NCBI RefSeq assembly: GCF_900659635.1
Contig: NZ_CAACVB010000049.1
Coordinates: forward strand, 1 to 39,683
Direction of reading: 5' to 3'
From: Actinomadura roseirufa
GTDB taxonomy: Bacteria; Actinomycetota; Actinomycetes; Streptosporangiales; Streptosporangiaceae
Length of the DNA: 39,683 nt
Shown here: positions 32,161 to 39,683 of the stretch, piece after piece
Layout of the letters: the number at the start of each line of letters is the position of its first letter
How positions within the stretch are numbered: position 1 is the stretch's first letter
Made by a program: the position numbers and the translations under genes
Notes under the pieces: generated by a model
Databases searched by the model: none
What the model was told of the DNA's origin: nothing
Seen by the model: the letters and a program-made list of their open reading frames with translations, nothing else

Positions 32161-32697
32161 CTAGTGGCCTTCCTCGTTCGCGGCGGCCGGCGACATGGAC
32201 GGCGGGTCGACGAGGACGCCGGCGATCAGGGCCGTGCCCGGCCCGCTGCGCCCGCCGGGGCCCGGCTCGTAGTCGACCTGATCCGCGGTGAGCTCCTCAT
32301 CGCACGCGGGGCAGGTCACGGCGGCATGCGCGGCGTTGCCGCAGCTACGGTGCCGGACGATCATCGGCGGCCCCGCGTCGCCGGACTCCCAGCGGTCGCC
32401 CCAGGCGGTCAGGGCGAGCAGGACGGGCACGAGGTCCCGCCCCTTGTCGGTGAGGTGGTAGCCGTAGCGGTCGGGCCGCTCCGAGTACCGCTCGCGCCGC
32501 AGCAGCCCGCCCTCGGACAGCCGTTCGAGCCGGTGGCTCAGCACGTTGGTGGCCACGCCCAGGTCGCGCTGGAGCTCGTCGAAACGGTGGAGGCCGAGCG
32601 CCACGTCGCGCACGATCAGCAGCGCCCAGGGGTCGCCCACGAGCGCCGCGGAACGGGCGATCGAGCACGCGATCCCGGCGAAGTCGGTTCTGCTCAT
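32161..32697 (-). CDS. HxlR-family regulator
   Basis: The 178-residue protein has the HxlR winged helix (about 8-105): CSIARSAALVGDPWALLIVR, FDELQRDLGVATNVLSHRLE, RLSEGGLLRRERYSERPDRY, GYHLTDKGRDLVPVLLALTA. A C-terminal CGNAAHAAVTCPACDEEL segment contains three Cys that could hold a metal. Cys11 near the N-terminus (GIACSIA) matches the redox Cys position of many HxlR sensors. It is not divergent with an enzyme: the AKR at 32810 is on the same strand upstream, 112 bases away, so it may act on a distant target or be read with the AKR. Confidence 0.9.
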   Translation of the reverse strand: MSRTDFAGIACSIARSAALVGDPWALLIVRDVALGLHRFDELQRDLGVATNVLSHRLERLSEGGLLRRERYSERPDRYGYHLTDKGRDLVPVLLALTAWGDRWESGDAGPPMIVRHRSCGNAAHAAVTCPACDEELTADQVDYEPGPGGRSGPGTALIAGVLVDPPSMSPAAANEEGH

Positions 32698-32809
32698 GGT
32701 CCAGTTTTAAAGCACTTCGGAGGGGTGGCGCTCCCCCACCGGTTCTCTCGGCACGGCCCAGGTCCGCGTCGCCCCGCCGCGGTGGCGGGACGGGACGGGC
32801 GGTCCCGCG

Positions 32810-33829
32810 TCAGCGGCGGCGCAGGGACGGGTCGAGCAGCGAGGGCGGGGTGTCGTGCTTCTCGTGCGGGGCGAGGTCGGTGCCGGGGGCGACGATCGCG
32901 TCGATCGCGTCCAGGACGTCGGCGGAGAGCACGGTGTCGGCGGCGGCGAGCTGCGCGCGCAGGTGCTCCGGCGTGCGGGGACCGACGATCGCGCTGGTCA
33001 CGGCGGGGTGCGCGGTCACGAACCCGAGCGCGAGCTGGATCAGGGTGAGGCCGGCCTCGGCGGCGACCCCGGCCAGCCGCTCGACGGCGTCGAGCCTGGC
33101 CCGGTTGGCCGGGACGGCGGTGTCGAAGCGCTGCGGCATGCGCGCCGAGCGGGCGGTGGTGATCTCCCGGCCCGCGCGGACCGCGCCCGACAGCCAGCCC
33201 GAGGCCAGCGGGCTCCACACCAGCACGCCGAGCCCGTACTCCTCGGTCACCGGCAGGACGTGGGTCTCGATCCCGCGCTGCAGGATCGAGTAGCTGGGCT
33301 GCTCGGTCACGTAGCGGCCCAGGCGGTGTTCGCGGGCGGCCCACTGGGCCTGCACGATGCGATGCGCCGGGAAGGTGGAGGAGCCGAAGTAGCGGATCTT
33401 CCCCGAACGCCGCAGGTCGGTCAGGGCCGACAGGGTCTCCTCGTCACTGGTGGCCGGGTCCCAGCGGTGGAGCTGGTAGAGGTCGACGTGGTCGACGCCG
33501 AGACGGCGCAGGCTGTCCTCCAGCGCCGTGACCAGCCAGCGGCGCGAGCCTCCCCGGTGGTTGCGCTCGTCGGCCATGGGCATGCCCGCCTTGGTGGCCA
33601 GCACGATGTCGTCCCGGCGGCCGGCGATGGCCTTGCCGACCATCTCCTCCGACTCGCCGGCGCCGTACATGTCGGCGGTGTCGATGATGTTGACGCCGCC
33701 TTCGAGGGCGGCGTCGACGATGGCGGTGGCCTCGTCCTGGGCGGTGCTCCCGATCCGGCCGAAGTTCATCGCGCCGAGCGCGAGCGAGCCGACCTGTACT
33801 CCGGTGCGGCCCAGGGTGCGGTACTGCAT
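32810..33829 (-). CDS. Aldo/keto reductase
   Basis: This 339-residue (alpha/beta)8 NADPH-dependent oxidoreductase has a complete tetrad: Asp and Tyr in NIIDTADMYGAGESEEMVG, Lys in VLATKAGMP, and His in LYQLHRWDP. The cofactor end AIVGPRTPEHLRAQLAA is normal. ATG 33829 (MQYRTLGRTG, the usual AKR start) follows AGAGGAGA at 8 bases. It is divergent from the TetR gene at 33985, with two long direct repeats between. Unlike the reductase at 16429, it should be catalytically normal, reducing aldehydes or ketones. Confidence 0.93.
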   Translation of the reverse strand: MQYRTLGRTGVQVGSLALGAMNFGRIGSTAQDEATAIVDAALEGGVNIIDTADMYGAGESEEMVGKAIAGRRDDIVLATKAGMPMADERNHRGGSRRWLVTALEDSLRRLGVDHVDLYQLHRWDPATSDEETLSALTDLRRSGKIRYFGSSTFPAHRIVQAQWAAREHRLGRYVTEQPSYSILQRGIETHVLPVTEEYGLGVLVWSPLASGWLSGAVRAGREITTARSARMPQRFDTAVPANRARLDAVERLAGVAAEAGLTLIQLALGFVTAHPAVTSAIVGPRTPEHLRAQLAAADTVLSADVLDAIDAIVAPGTDLAPHEKHDTPPSLLDPSLRRR

Positions 33830-33913
33830 GACCGTGTCTCCTCTGTCTCGGTGGGGCGTGCGGCGGGGCCCGCGGCCTGGTCGCCGGCGGCCCGCTCTGG
33901 CATGATGAGCAAG

Positions 33914-33956
33914 CGGGACCTTGTCCCGTTTGACGATACGGAACCTTGTCCCGTTT
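33914..33956. promoter_or_regulatory. Two 18-bp direct repeats, each a dyad; TetR operators
   Basis: CGGGACCTTGTCCCGTTT (33914-33931) and CGGAACCTTGTCCCGTTT (33939-33956) differ by one base and repeat every 25 bases. Each contains the inverted repeat CGG(G/A)AC-CTT-GTCCCG. They lie between the AKR start (33829) and the TetR start (33985). Confidence 0.85.
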
Positions 33957-33984
33957 AGCAAGGCGGGCCGGAGAGGAGCGGTGG

Positions 33985-34575
33985 ATGGGCGAGGACGACC
34001 GGGGCGCCGAGCGCGCGGCCCGGCCCAAGCGGGCGGACGCCCGGCGCAACGAGAAGGCCCTGCTCGACGCGGCCGCCGCGGCGTTCGTCGCGTCGGGCGT
34101 GGACGCGCCGGTGCGCGACATCGCGGCCAGGGCCGGCGTCGGGACGGCCACGATCTACCGCCATTTCCCGACCAGGGCCGATCTCATCATCGCCGTCTAC
34201 CGGCACCAGGTGGACGCCTGCGCCGAGGCCGGTCCGGCGCTCCTGGAGGACGGCCCGACCCCCTATGCGGCACTGGAGCGGTGGATCGACCTCTTCGCCG
34301 ACTTCCTGATCACCAAGCACGGGCTCGCCGCCGTCCTGCGCTCCGACGACGCCGCGTTCGAGGCGCTGCACTCGTCGTTCCTCGACCGCCTCGTGCCCGT
34401 GTGCGCCCGGCTGCTCGACGCCGCGGCGGCTTCGGGCGAGGTCCGCTCCGACGTGGGGGCCTACGAGCTCATGCGCGCCGTCGGGAACCTGTGCATAGGC
34501 GCGGACAGCGATCCCCGCTACGACGCGCGGCGGCTGGCCGGGCTCCTCATCGCGGGGCTGCGCCGCCCTCGGTGA
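33985..34575 (+). CDS. TetR-family regulator
   Basis: The 196-residue protein has an HTH at about 14-62 (ARRNEKALLDAAAAAFVASG, APVRDIAARAGVGTATIYRH, FPTRADLIIAVYRHQVD) and a TetR C-terminal domain (LERWIDLFADFLITKHGLAA, ELMRAVGNLCIGADSDPRYD). ATG 33985 follows GAGAGGAG at 6 bases; the frame opens farther up inside the operators. It probably represses the divergent AKR and itself through the tandem GGGAC/GTCCC boxes. Confidence 0.93.
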   Translation: MGEDDRGAERAARPKRADARRNEKALLDAAAAAFVASGVDAPVRDIAARAGVGTATIYRHFPTRADLIIAVYRHQVDACAEAGPALLEDGPTPYAALERWIDLFADFLITKHGLAAVLRSDDAAFEALHSSFLDRLVPVCARLLDAAAASGEVRSDVGAYELMRAVGNLCIGADSDPRYDARRLAGLLIAGLRRPR

Positions 34576-34639
34576 CGGCACACGGCGCCGGCGCGGCGGT
34601 GCCGGTGTGGTGGTGCCGCGCGGGCGTCCCGGCGGCGGG

Positions 34640-35326
34640 TCAGCGGCCGCGCACGATCAGGCGCAGCAGCCGGGCGGGGCGCTTGCGCCGGAACGCCGCG
34701 CGCTCGTTGGCCCGCGGGTAGGGCACGTCCGGGACGGGGACGCCGAGGAAGGCGCACAGCGGTTCCCAGCCGTCCGCGGCGCGGTGGACGAGCAGCCGGT
34801 CGGCCGGGAGCGCGGCCGTGACCTGCTCGACGTGCCGCTCGAAGACCGCGAGGACGTGCGCGCGGTCGTCGACGCGGCCGCCGAAGACCCGGTCCACGAT
34901 GATGGCCCTCGCCATCCGCGGGTACAGGGCGAAGTCCGGCGCCCGCCGTGCCACGAGCCACCGGATCACGCGGCGGCGCGCGGACGGCCGGCGATCGGCC
35001 ACCGCGCCGGCGAAGACGGTGGTGCTGACGCTGTCCCACCATCGCTCCGGGTCCCGGACGGTGAGGATCACCTTGGCGTCCGGGTAGTGCTCGGCCAGCT
35101 CCCGCCAGTACGCGGAGGCCGGCCAGTCCACGGCGGAGGCGAAGCCCGCGAAGAGCTCGTCCCAGCCGGGGCCGTGGCCCTCCGCCACCTCGAACCACTG
35201 GCGGACGCGGTACGGCTCGGCGATCACGGTCGACATGTGGTAGCAGGGGCCCGCCCCGAGCAGTTCCAGGGCCGCCTTCAGCGATGCCGTGCCCGTCCGG
35301 CCGAAACCCGCGCCGATCACCTTCAC
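34640..35326 (-). CDS. PAPS-dependent sulfotransferase-family protein
   Basis: The 228-residue protein has the 5'-phosphosulfate loop VIGAGFGRTGTASLKAALEL at the N-terminus and the 3'-phosphate motif ILTVRDPERWWDSV in the middle. It would move a sulfate group from PAPS to a hydroxyl or amine, or is a member of the fungal/bacterial sulfotransferase_4 group whose substrates are mostly unknown. It is cytoplasmic. It is divergent from the AMP-ligase at 35482 by 155 bases, and may be the tailoring enzyme of that cluster (inference). Confidence 0.88.
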   Translation of the reverse strand: MKVIGAGFGRTGTASLKAALELLGAGPCYHMSTVIAEPYRVRQWFEVAEGHGPGWDELFAGFASAVDWPASAYWRELAEHYPDAKVILTVRDPERWWDSVSTTVFAGAVADRRPSARRRVIRWLVARRAPDFALYPRMARAIIVDRVFGGRVDDRAHVLAVFERHVEQVTAALPADRLLVHRAADGWEPLCAFLGVPVPDVPYPRANERAAFRRKRPARLLRLIVRGR

Positions 35327-35481
35327 GCTGTGCTCCGCTTCTGATCCGCCTCTGATACGGGCCGCCTAGTTTCGCGGTGACGGCAAGCCGGTTGTACGAC
35401 GATCGGCCGCCGCCGGCAACCCCCTCCCCGGCCGCGCCGGAGCCGGACGGCCGGGGACCCCGACCGCCGAGGAGCCCGACG

Positions 35482-37065
35482 ATGCCCGACCCGCTGTTTC
35501 CCTCCGCCCTGCTCGAGGCGTTCGCGGCCTCGCCCGGGACCGTCGCGTTCGAGCACGGTCCCCGGCGCGTGACCAGGGGCGAGGTTCTGGACATGATCGC
35601 GCGGCTGGCGGAGTCGCTGGCCGGCGCGGGCCTCGGCCGGGGCCGCGGGCTGGCGATCGCCACGGCGGTGTCGCCGGAGGCGTTCGCCGCGCACATGGCG
35701 GCGCACGCGCTGGGCTGCCGCGTCGTGGGCGTCCGTCCCGGCTACCCCGCCGCCCAGCTCGCGCACGTGCTCGGTTCGGGCGCCGACGCGCTGCTGGTGG
35801 ACCGGACGACCGCCGGGCCGGTGATGACCCGGGCCGCGGGGGCCGTCCCGCTGCTGTCGCTCGGGCCGTGCGCCGGCGCGCGCGACCTGCTGGCCCGGGG
35901 CGGCGCGGCCCGGCAGGTCGCCGTCGCGGGCCGTCCCGGGGACGTGGCGGCCCTGACCTTCACCAGCGGCAGCACCGGGCGCCCGAAGGGATGCGCGATC
36001 ACCTACGGGGCGCTCACCGCGCACTGGGCCTGGCAGCCCGCCGTGTGGTCCCCGGTGGCGGCGGAGCTGGCCGCCGGCTTCGAGCGCTACCTGCTGTTCG
36101 GCACGCTGGCCAGCATGGTGGTCTTCGAGTTCCTGGGGCCCTGCCTGCTCGGCGGCGGCACGGCGGTGATCCCCGAGGACGACGGCCGGCCCCTGTTCCC
36201 CGACGCGCTGCGGCGCCACCGGATCACCGGGTCGATCATCACCGTCCCGCGGCTGTACGGGATGCTCGCCGCGCTGCGCGGCGGCGCGGGCGGCGACCTG
36301 GACCTGCGCGCGCTGATGGTGTCCGGGTCGCCGATCGGCCCGCACCGGCTGGCGGAGGCGGCCGACCGGCTCGGCCCCGTCGTCTACCAGGGGTACGGGC
36401 AGACCGAGGCGGGGTCGATCTCGGTGCTGACGCCCGCCGACATCGCCGCCGGGGCGCCCGGCGTCCTGGCCTCGGTCGGCCGCCCGCACCCGGGGGTCGA
36501 GATCAGCGTCCGCGACGAGCGCGGCGCCGAGGTCGCGGACGGCGTGACCGGCGAGATCCACGTGCGGAGCCCGTACCTGATGGCGGGCTACTGGCGGCGT
36601 CCCGAGGAGACCCGGGAGGCCCTGCGGGACGGCTGGCTGCGCACCAGGGACCTCGGGCACCGGGGCCGCGACGGGCTGCTCCACCTGTCCGGCCGCACCC
36701 GCGACGTGATCATGGTGAACGCGATGGTGGTGTACGCGGGGCCGATCGAACGGGCGCTCGCCGCCCATCGCGAGGTCGGGGAGGCGCACGTCGTGGGGGC
36801 TCCGGACGAGCGGACCGGCGAGGCCGTGCACGCGTTCGTCGTGCCCGCCGCGGGCGCCGCCGGGCCGGCGGCGGATCAGGGCGCGGCGCGCGGCGCGGTG
36901 CTCGCGCCGCGGCTGGCCGCGGAGCTGGCCGAGCTGGTCCGCGCGGAGCTGGGCGAGGACAGCGTGCCCCGCACGATCACGATCGTGCCCGGCGTCCCGG
37001 TGGCCGCGAGTGGCAAGCCCGACAAGCACGCGCTGCTCGCGCGGCACGCGCCGCGCCTTCTCTGA
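35482..37065 (+). CDS. AMP-dependent acyl/aryl ligase (ANL superfamily)
   Basis: The 527-residue adenylating enzyme has the P-loop core LTFTSGSTGRPKG, A5-like YQGYGQTEAGS, A7-like WLRTRDLGHRG, the hinge SGRTRDVIMVNAMVVYAGPI and the terminal Lys in PVAASGKPDKHAL. It forms an acyl-AMP and usually transfers it to CoA or a carrier protein; no carrier domain is attached or seen nearby. ATG 35482 follows GAGGAG at 7 bases; the frame opens earlier, but its translation there is Pro-rich and unlike the family. It starts the plus-strand run that continues with two flavoproteins. Confidence 0.93.
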   Translation: MPDPLFPSALLEAFAASPGTVAFEHGPRRVTRGEVLDMIARLAESLAGAGLGRGRGLAIATAVSPEAFAAHMAAHALGCRVVGVRPGYPAAQLAHVLGSGADALLVDRTTAGPVMTRAAGAVPLLSLGPCAGARDLLARGGAARQVAVAGRPGDVAALTFTSGSTGRPKGCAITYGALTAHWAWQPAVWSPVAAELAAGFERYLLFGTLASMVVFEFLGPCLLGGGTAVIPEDDGRPLFPDALRRHRITGSIITVPRLYGMLAALRGGAGGDLDLRALMVSGSPIGPHRLAEAADRLGPVVYQGYGQTEAGSISVLTPADIAAGAPGVLASVGRPHPGVEISVRDERGAEVADGVTGEIHVRSPYLMAGYWRRPEETREALRDGWLRTRDLGHRGRDGLLHLSGRTRDVIMVNAMVVYAGPIERALAAHREVGEAHVVGAPDERTGEAVHAFVVPAAGAAGPAADQGAARGAVLAPRLAAELAELVRAELGEDSVPRTITIVPGVPVAASGKPDKHALLARHAPRLL

Positions 37066-37137
37066 TCATCCTCTGAGAAACGCGCGGCACGCTCGGAGGC
37101 GTCCGATCGACAACCGATCCGCCTGATGGAGGACGCC

Positions 37138-38709
37138 ATGCGGGACGAGGCCCTGGACTACCTGGTGATCGGCGCCGGCCCGGCGGGCCTGCAGCTCGGC
37201 TGCTCACTGCGGCGGGCCGGGCGCCGGTATCTGATATTGGAGGCGGGGCCGACGCCGGGCACCTTCTTCCGCACGTTCCCCCGCCACCGGACGATGATCT
37301 CCAACAACAAGCGGTACACGGGGACCGACGATCCCGAGCTGAACCTGCGGATGGACTGGAACTCGCTGCTGTCGGACGATCCGTCCCTGCTGTTCACCCG
37401 CTACAGCGAGCGGTACTTCCCCGCCGCCGAGGACATGGTGCGTTACCTGGCCGACTTCGCGGTCGCCAACAGGCTGGACATCGTCTACAACACCCGCGCC
37501 GAGTCGGTCTCCCGCGACGCCGGCGGCCTGTTCCAGGTGACCGACGACCACGGCCGGACCCGGGCGGCGCGGCGGCTGGTCGTCGCGACCGGGGTGTCGC
37601 TGCCGAACGTCCCGGCGATCCCGGGCGTCGAGACCGCCGAGCCGTACGGCACGGCGCCCACCAACCCGGCGGTGTACACCAACAAGCGGGTGCTGATCAT
37701 CGGCAAGGGGAACTCGGCGTTCGAGACGGCCGGCAACCTGGTGGAGACCGCCGCCGTCGTGCACGTCGCGGGGCCCTCGCCGGTCCGGCTGGCGTGGCGG
37801 ACGCACTACGTGGGGCACCTGCGGGCCGTCAACAACAACTTCCTGGACACCTACCAGCTCAAGGCGCAGAACGCGATCCTGGACGGGCACGTCCGCGGGA
37901 TCGAGCGTCAGGCCGACGGCACCTACCTGGTCACGGTCGCCTTCGTCCGGGCCGACGAGGTCACCAAGGACATCCCCTACGACCGGGTGATCCTGTGCAC
38001 CGGCTTCCGGTTCGACGCCTCGATCTTCGAGGAGGGCTGCCGTCCCGACCTCGTGATCCAGGACCGGTTCCCGGCGCTCACCCCCGCCTACGAGTCGGTG
38101 AACGTCCCCGGGCTGTACTTCGCCGGGACGCTGACGCAGTCGCGCGACTTCAAGCACGGCACCAGCGGCTTCATCCACGGCTTCCGGTACGGCACGCGGG
38201 CGCTGCACCGCTTCCTGGAGCTCCGCCACCACGGGGTGCCGTGGCCGGGACACGACGTGGCGGCCGAGCCGGAGGCGCTCGCGGCGGCGGTCCTGGAGCG
38301 GGTCAACCGCTCGTCCGCGCTCTGGCAGCAGTTCGGCCTGCTCGCCGACTTCGTCGTGCCGGACGGCCGGGGCGGCGCCCGCTACCTGGAGGAACTGCCC
38401 ATCGACCTGGAGGGGCCGCCCGTGGAGGGCGGCGCCGGCGGCCACTTCACGATCACGCTGGAGTACGGCCCCGACCACGACAAGGTCGACCCGTTCGACA
38501 TCACCCTCGGCCGGATCCGGCAGAGCGACCCGGCCCGCGCGGCCGAGGGGCACTACCTGCACCCGGTCGTCCGGCACCACCGGGGCGGCGCCGTGGTGGC
38601 TGTGCACCACATCACCGAGAACCTGGAGAACGAATGGACGTCGCAGGAGGTCCACGTCGAGCCGCTGAGGGCCTTCTTCGCCGCCCGGACCGTCCCGTCA
38701 CCGGCGTGA
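37138..38709 (+). CDS. FAD/NAD(P)-dependent oxidoreductase, FOXRED2-like
   Basis: The 523-residue flavoprotein has two Rossmann motifs: VIGAGPAGLQLGCSLRRAG for FAD near the start, and VLIIGKGNSAFETAGNLVET for NAD(P) near 190. A conserved GLYFAGTLTQSRDFKHGTSG then GFIHGFRYGTRAL segment is typical of the FOXRED2-like branch, related to flavin monooxygenases. The C-terminal 120 residues are a beta-rich extension. ATG 37138 lies 5 bases from GGAGG and is preferred over ATG 37126. The stop overlaps the next gene's ATG (TGATG), so it is coupled to the FMN oxidase. The reaction is probably N- or C-oxidation of a small molecule (inference). Confidence 0.9.
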   Translation: MRDEALDYLVIGAGPAGLQLGCSLRRAGRRYLILEAGPTPGTFFRTFPRHRTMISNNKRYTGTDDPELNLRMDWNSLLSDDPSLLFTRYSERYFPAAEDMVRYLADFAVANRLDIVYNTRAESVSRDAGGLFQVTDDHGRTRAARRLVVATGVSLPNVPAIPGVETAEPYGTAPTNPAVYTNKRVLIIGKGNSAFETAGNLVETAAVVHVAGPSPVRLAWRTHYVGHLRAVNNNFLDTYQLKAQNAILDGHVRGIERQADGTYLVTVAFVRADEVTKDIPYDRVILCTGFRFDASIFEEGCRPDLVIQDRFPALTPAYESVNVPGLYFAGTLTQSRDFKHGTSGFIHGFRYGTRALHRFLELRHHGVPWPGHDVAAEPEALAAAVLERVNRSSALWQQFGLLADFVVPDGRGGARYLEELPIDLEGPPVEGGAGGHFTITLEYGPDHDKVDPFDITLGRIRQSDPARAAEGHYLHPVVRHHRGGAVVAVHHITENLENEWTSQEVHVEPLRAFFAARTVPSPA

Positions 38710-39683
38710 TGGAGGCCACCGCCCGCGCCCGCCTCGCCCCGGCCCACTACGCCTACTTCGCGGGCGGGGCGGGCTGCGAGGTGACCCTGCGCGCCAACGA
38801 GGCGGCGTTCGGCCGGCTGGCGCTGCTGCCGCGCGTCCTGCGCGGCGCGGGCGAGCCGCAGACCGCCGTCGACCTGCTCGGCACCCGCGCCGACCTGCCC
38901 GTCCTGGTCGCGCCGACCGCCTTCCACCGGCTCGCCGACCCCGCCGGCGAGCGCGCCACGGCGCGGGCCGCCGCGGCCGCCGGAACGATCATGATCGTGA
39001 GCATGGCGGCGACCGTCGCGGTCGAGGAGGTGGCCGCGGCCGCCCCGCGGGCGCGGCTGTGGTTCCAGCTCTACGTCCAGCCGGACCTGGCCTTCACCGA
39101 GACGGTCGTGCGGCGCGCCGAGGCGGCCGGCTGCACGGCGCTGGTCGTCACGGTCGACTCCCCCGCCCGGGGCGTGCGCGGGCGGGAGGAGCGGCACGGC
39201 TTCCACGACCTCCCGGACGGGCTGCGCTGCGAGAACCTGCGCGACGGCACCGGGCGGGTACGGCCGATCGTGATGTCGCCGGAGATCTCCTGGGCGCACA
39301 TCGACCGGCTGCGGGAGATGACGGACCTCCCGATCGTGCTGAAGGGCGTCCTGCATCCGGCGGACGTCCGCCCGGCGCTGGAGCACGGCGCGGCCGCGCT
39401 GATCGTCTCCAACCACGGCGGCCGGCAGCTCGACGGCGTCCCCGCCTCGCTCGACGCGCTCCCGGACGTCGTGGCCGCCGTGGCCGGGGCCGTCCCCGTG
39501 CTGATGGACGGGGGCGTGCGGCGCGGCTCGGACGTGCTGAAGGCGCTCGCCCTCGGCGCGAGCGCGGTCGCCGTCGGCCGGCCGGTCCTGTGGGGGCTCG
39601 CGGCGGGCGGCGAGGCGGGCGTCGCCGCTGTCGCCTTGACCGCCCCGATGGTGCAGGCGGGCCGCGCGGACCGGTTACCTGAT
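38709..39683 (+). CDS. FMN-dependent 2-hydroxyacid oxidase, cut at the right edge
   Basis: 325 codons remain open to the edge. Family motifs run in order: YAYFAGGAGCEVTLRANEAA, PVLVAPTAFHRLADPAGERA, LWFQLYVQPD, IVLKGVLHPADV (Lys), IVSNHGGRQLDGVPASLDAL (catalytic His, Arg), VLMDGGVRRGSDVLKALALG and VAVGRPVLWG. It oxidises an L-2-hydroxy acid to the keto acid, using FMN and O2; p-hydroxymandelate-oxidase-like and lactate-oxidase-like members are close in size. ATG 38709 overlaps the preceding stop; an in-phase ATG at 38634 with GGAG upstream would add 25 residues. After GEAGVAAV the reading departs from the family, because the last 65 bases are an inverted copy of 20178-20242, so the true C-terminus is not here. 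Confidence 0.9.
   Translation, partial: MEATARARLAPAHYAYFAGGAGCEVTLRANEAAFGRLALLPRVLRGAGEPQTAVDLLGTRADLPVLVAPTAFHRLADPAGERATARAAAAAGTIMIVSMAATVAVEEVAAAAPRARLWFQLYVQPDLAFTETVVRRAEAAGCTALVVTVDSPARGVRGREERHGFHDLPDGLRCENLRDGTGRVRPIVMSPEISWAHIDRLREMTDLPIVLKGVLHPADVRPALEHGAAALIVSNHGGRQLDGVPASLDALPDVVAAVAGAVPVLMDGGVRRGSDVLKALALGASAVAVGRPVLWGLAAGGEAGVAAVALTAPMVQAGRADRLPD
39619..39683 (+). repeat. 65-bp inverted repeat, right-edge copy
   Basis: This segment is identical to the reverse complement of 20178-20242 and runs to the last base. The base before it (39618) mismatches, so this is the true left limit of the match. It interrupts the expected end of the FMN oxidase. Confidence 0.95.

Noticed and set aside
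37204..38655. 483-codon minus-strand frame across the FOXRED2-like gene
   Set aside because: It is an antisense shadow, Val/Arg/Asp-rich, with no motif; the plus strand carries two Rossmann motifs and coupled neighbours.
1..39683. CRISPR arrays, tRNA or rRNA genes and transposases
   Set aside because: I looked for regularly spaced short repeats, tRNA-like ends and transposase motifs and saw none; the only recombinase is the tyrosine integrase at 13385-14593.

Overview
The window is very GC-rich, with long overlapping reading frames on both strands, strong GGAGG-type ribosome sites, frequent GTG starts and many 1- to 4-base gene overlaps. Gene content (ECF sigma factor with a CU044_5270-type partner, the C-terminal region of a giant actinobacterial subtilase, DUF1062, many TetR/MarR/PadR/HxlR regulators, FAD monooxygenases) points to a filamentous actinomycete. 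Something in the Streptosporangiales (Actinomadura/Nonomuraea-like) is my best guess; the genus is inference. There is no rRNA, tRNA or CRISPR array that I can see.

Layout. 1-1.8 kb: edge of an unknown gene, then a coiled-coil, KfrA-like DNA-binding protein (minus) with an unusually AT-rich, dyad-rich upstream region. 2.2-5.1 kb (minus): ECF sigma factor, CU044_5270-type membrane protein and a frameshifted, catalytically headless remnant of a secreted S8 peptidase. 5.7-7.3 kb: aromatic-ring-type FAD monooxygenase. 7.6-9.1 kb: a three-gene overlapping cassette of small membrane protein, sigma factor and stand-alone RelA/SpoT-like HD protein. 9.2-34.6 kb: a run of divergently arranged regulator/enzyme pairs, most with a visible operator between them: MBL hydrolase/XRE-cupin, MFS/ArsR, TetR/esterase-AKR, FAD monooxygenase/PadR, MarR/amidohydrolase-ABC exporter, SDR/TetR, MerR/SDR and AKR/TetR. 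Interspersed are a tyrosine recombinase, an alpha/beta hydrolase, a DUF1062 protein, a two-domain VOC protein, a VapBC-type toxin-antitoxin pair, an unrecognised protein and an HxlR regulator. 34.6-39.7 kb: sulfotransferase (minus), then a tight plus-strand run of AMP-ligase, FOXRED2-like flavoprotein and FMN-dependent 2-hydroxyacid oxidase that looks like part of a biosynthetic or catabolic operon.

How it works together. The middle 25 kb reads as a chromosomal accessory or stress/xenobiotic island in which each small enzyme set is controlled by its own local repressor or activator. Three of its oxidoreductases lack the usual catalytic residue (AKR at 16.4 kb: His to Ala; SDRs at 28.1 and 30.1 kb: Tyr to Phe and Tyr to Gln), so they may have changed function.

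The last 65 bases are an exact inverted copy of 20178-20242. They replace the expected C-terminus of the FMN oxidase, so the right edge should be treated as a possible assembly fold-back or a rearrangement junction.
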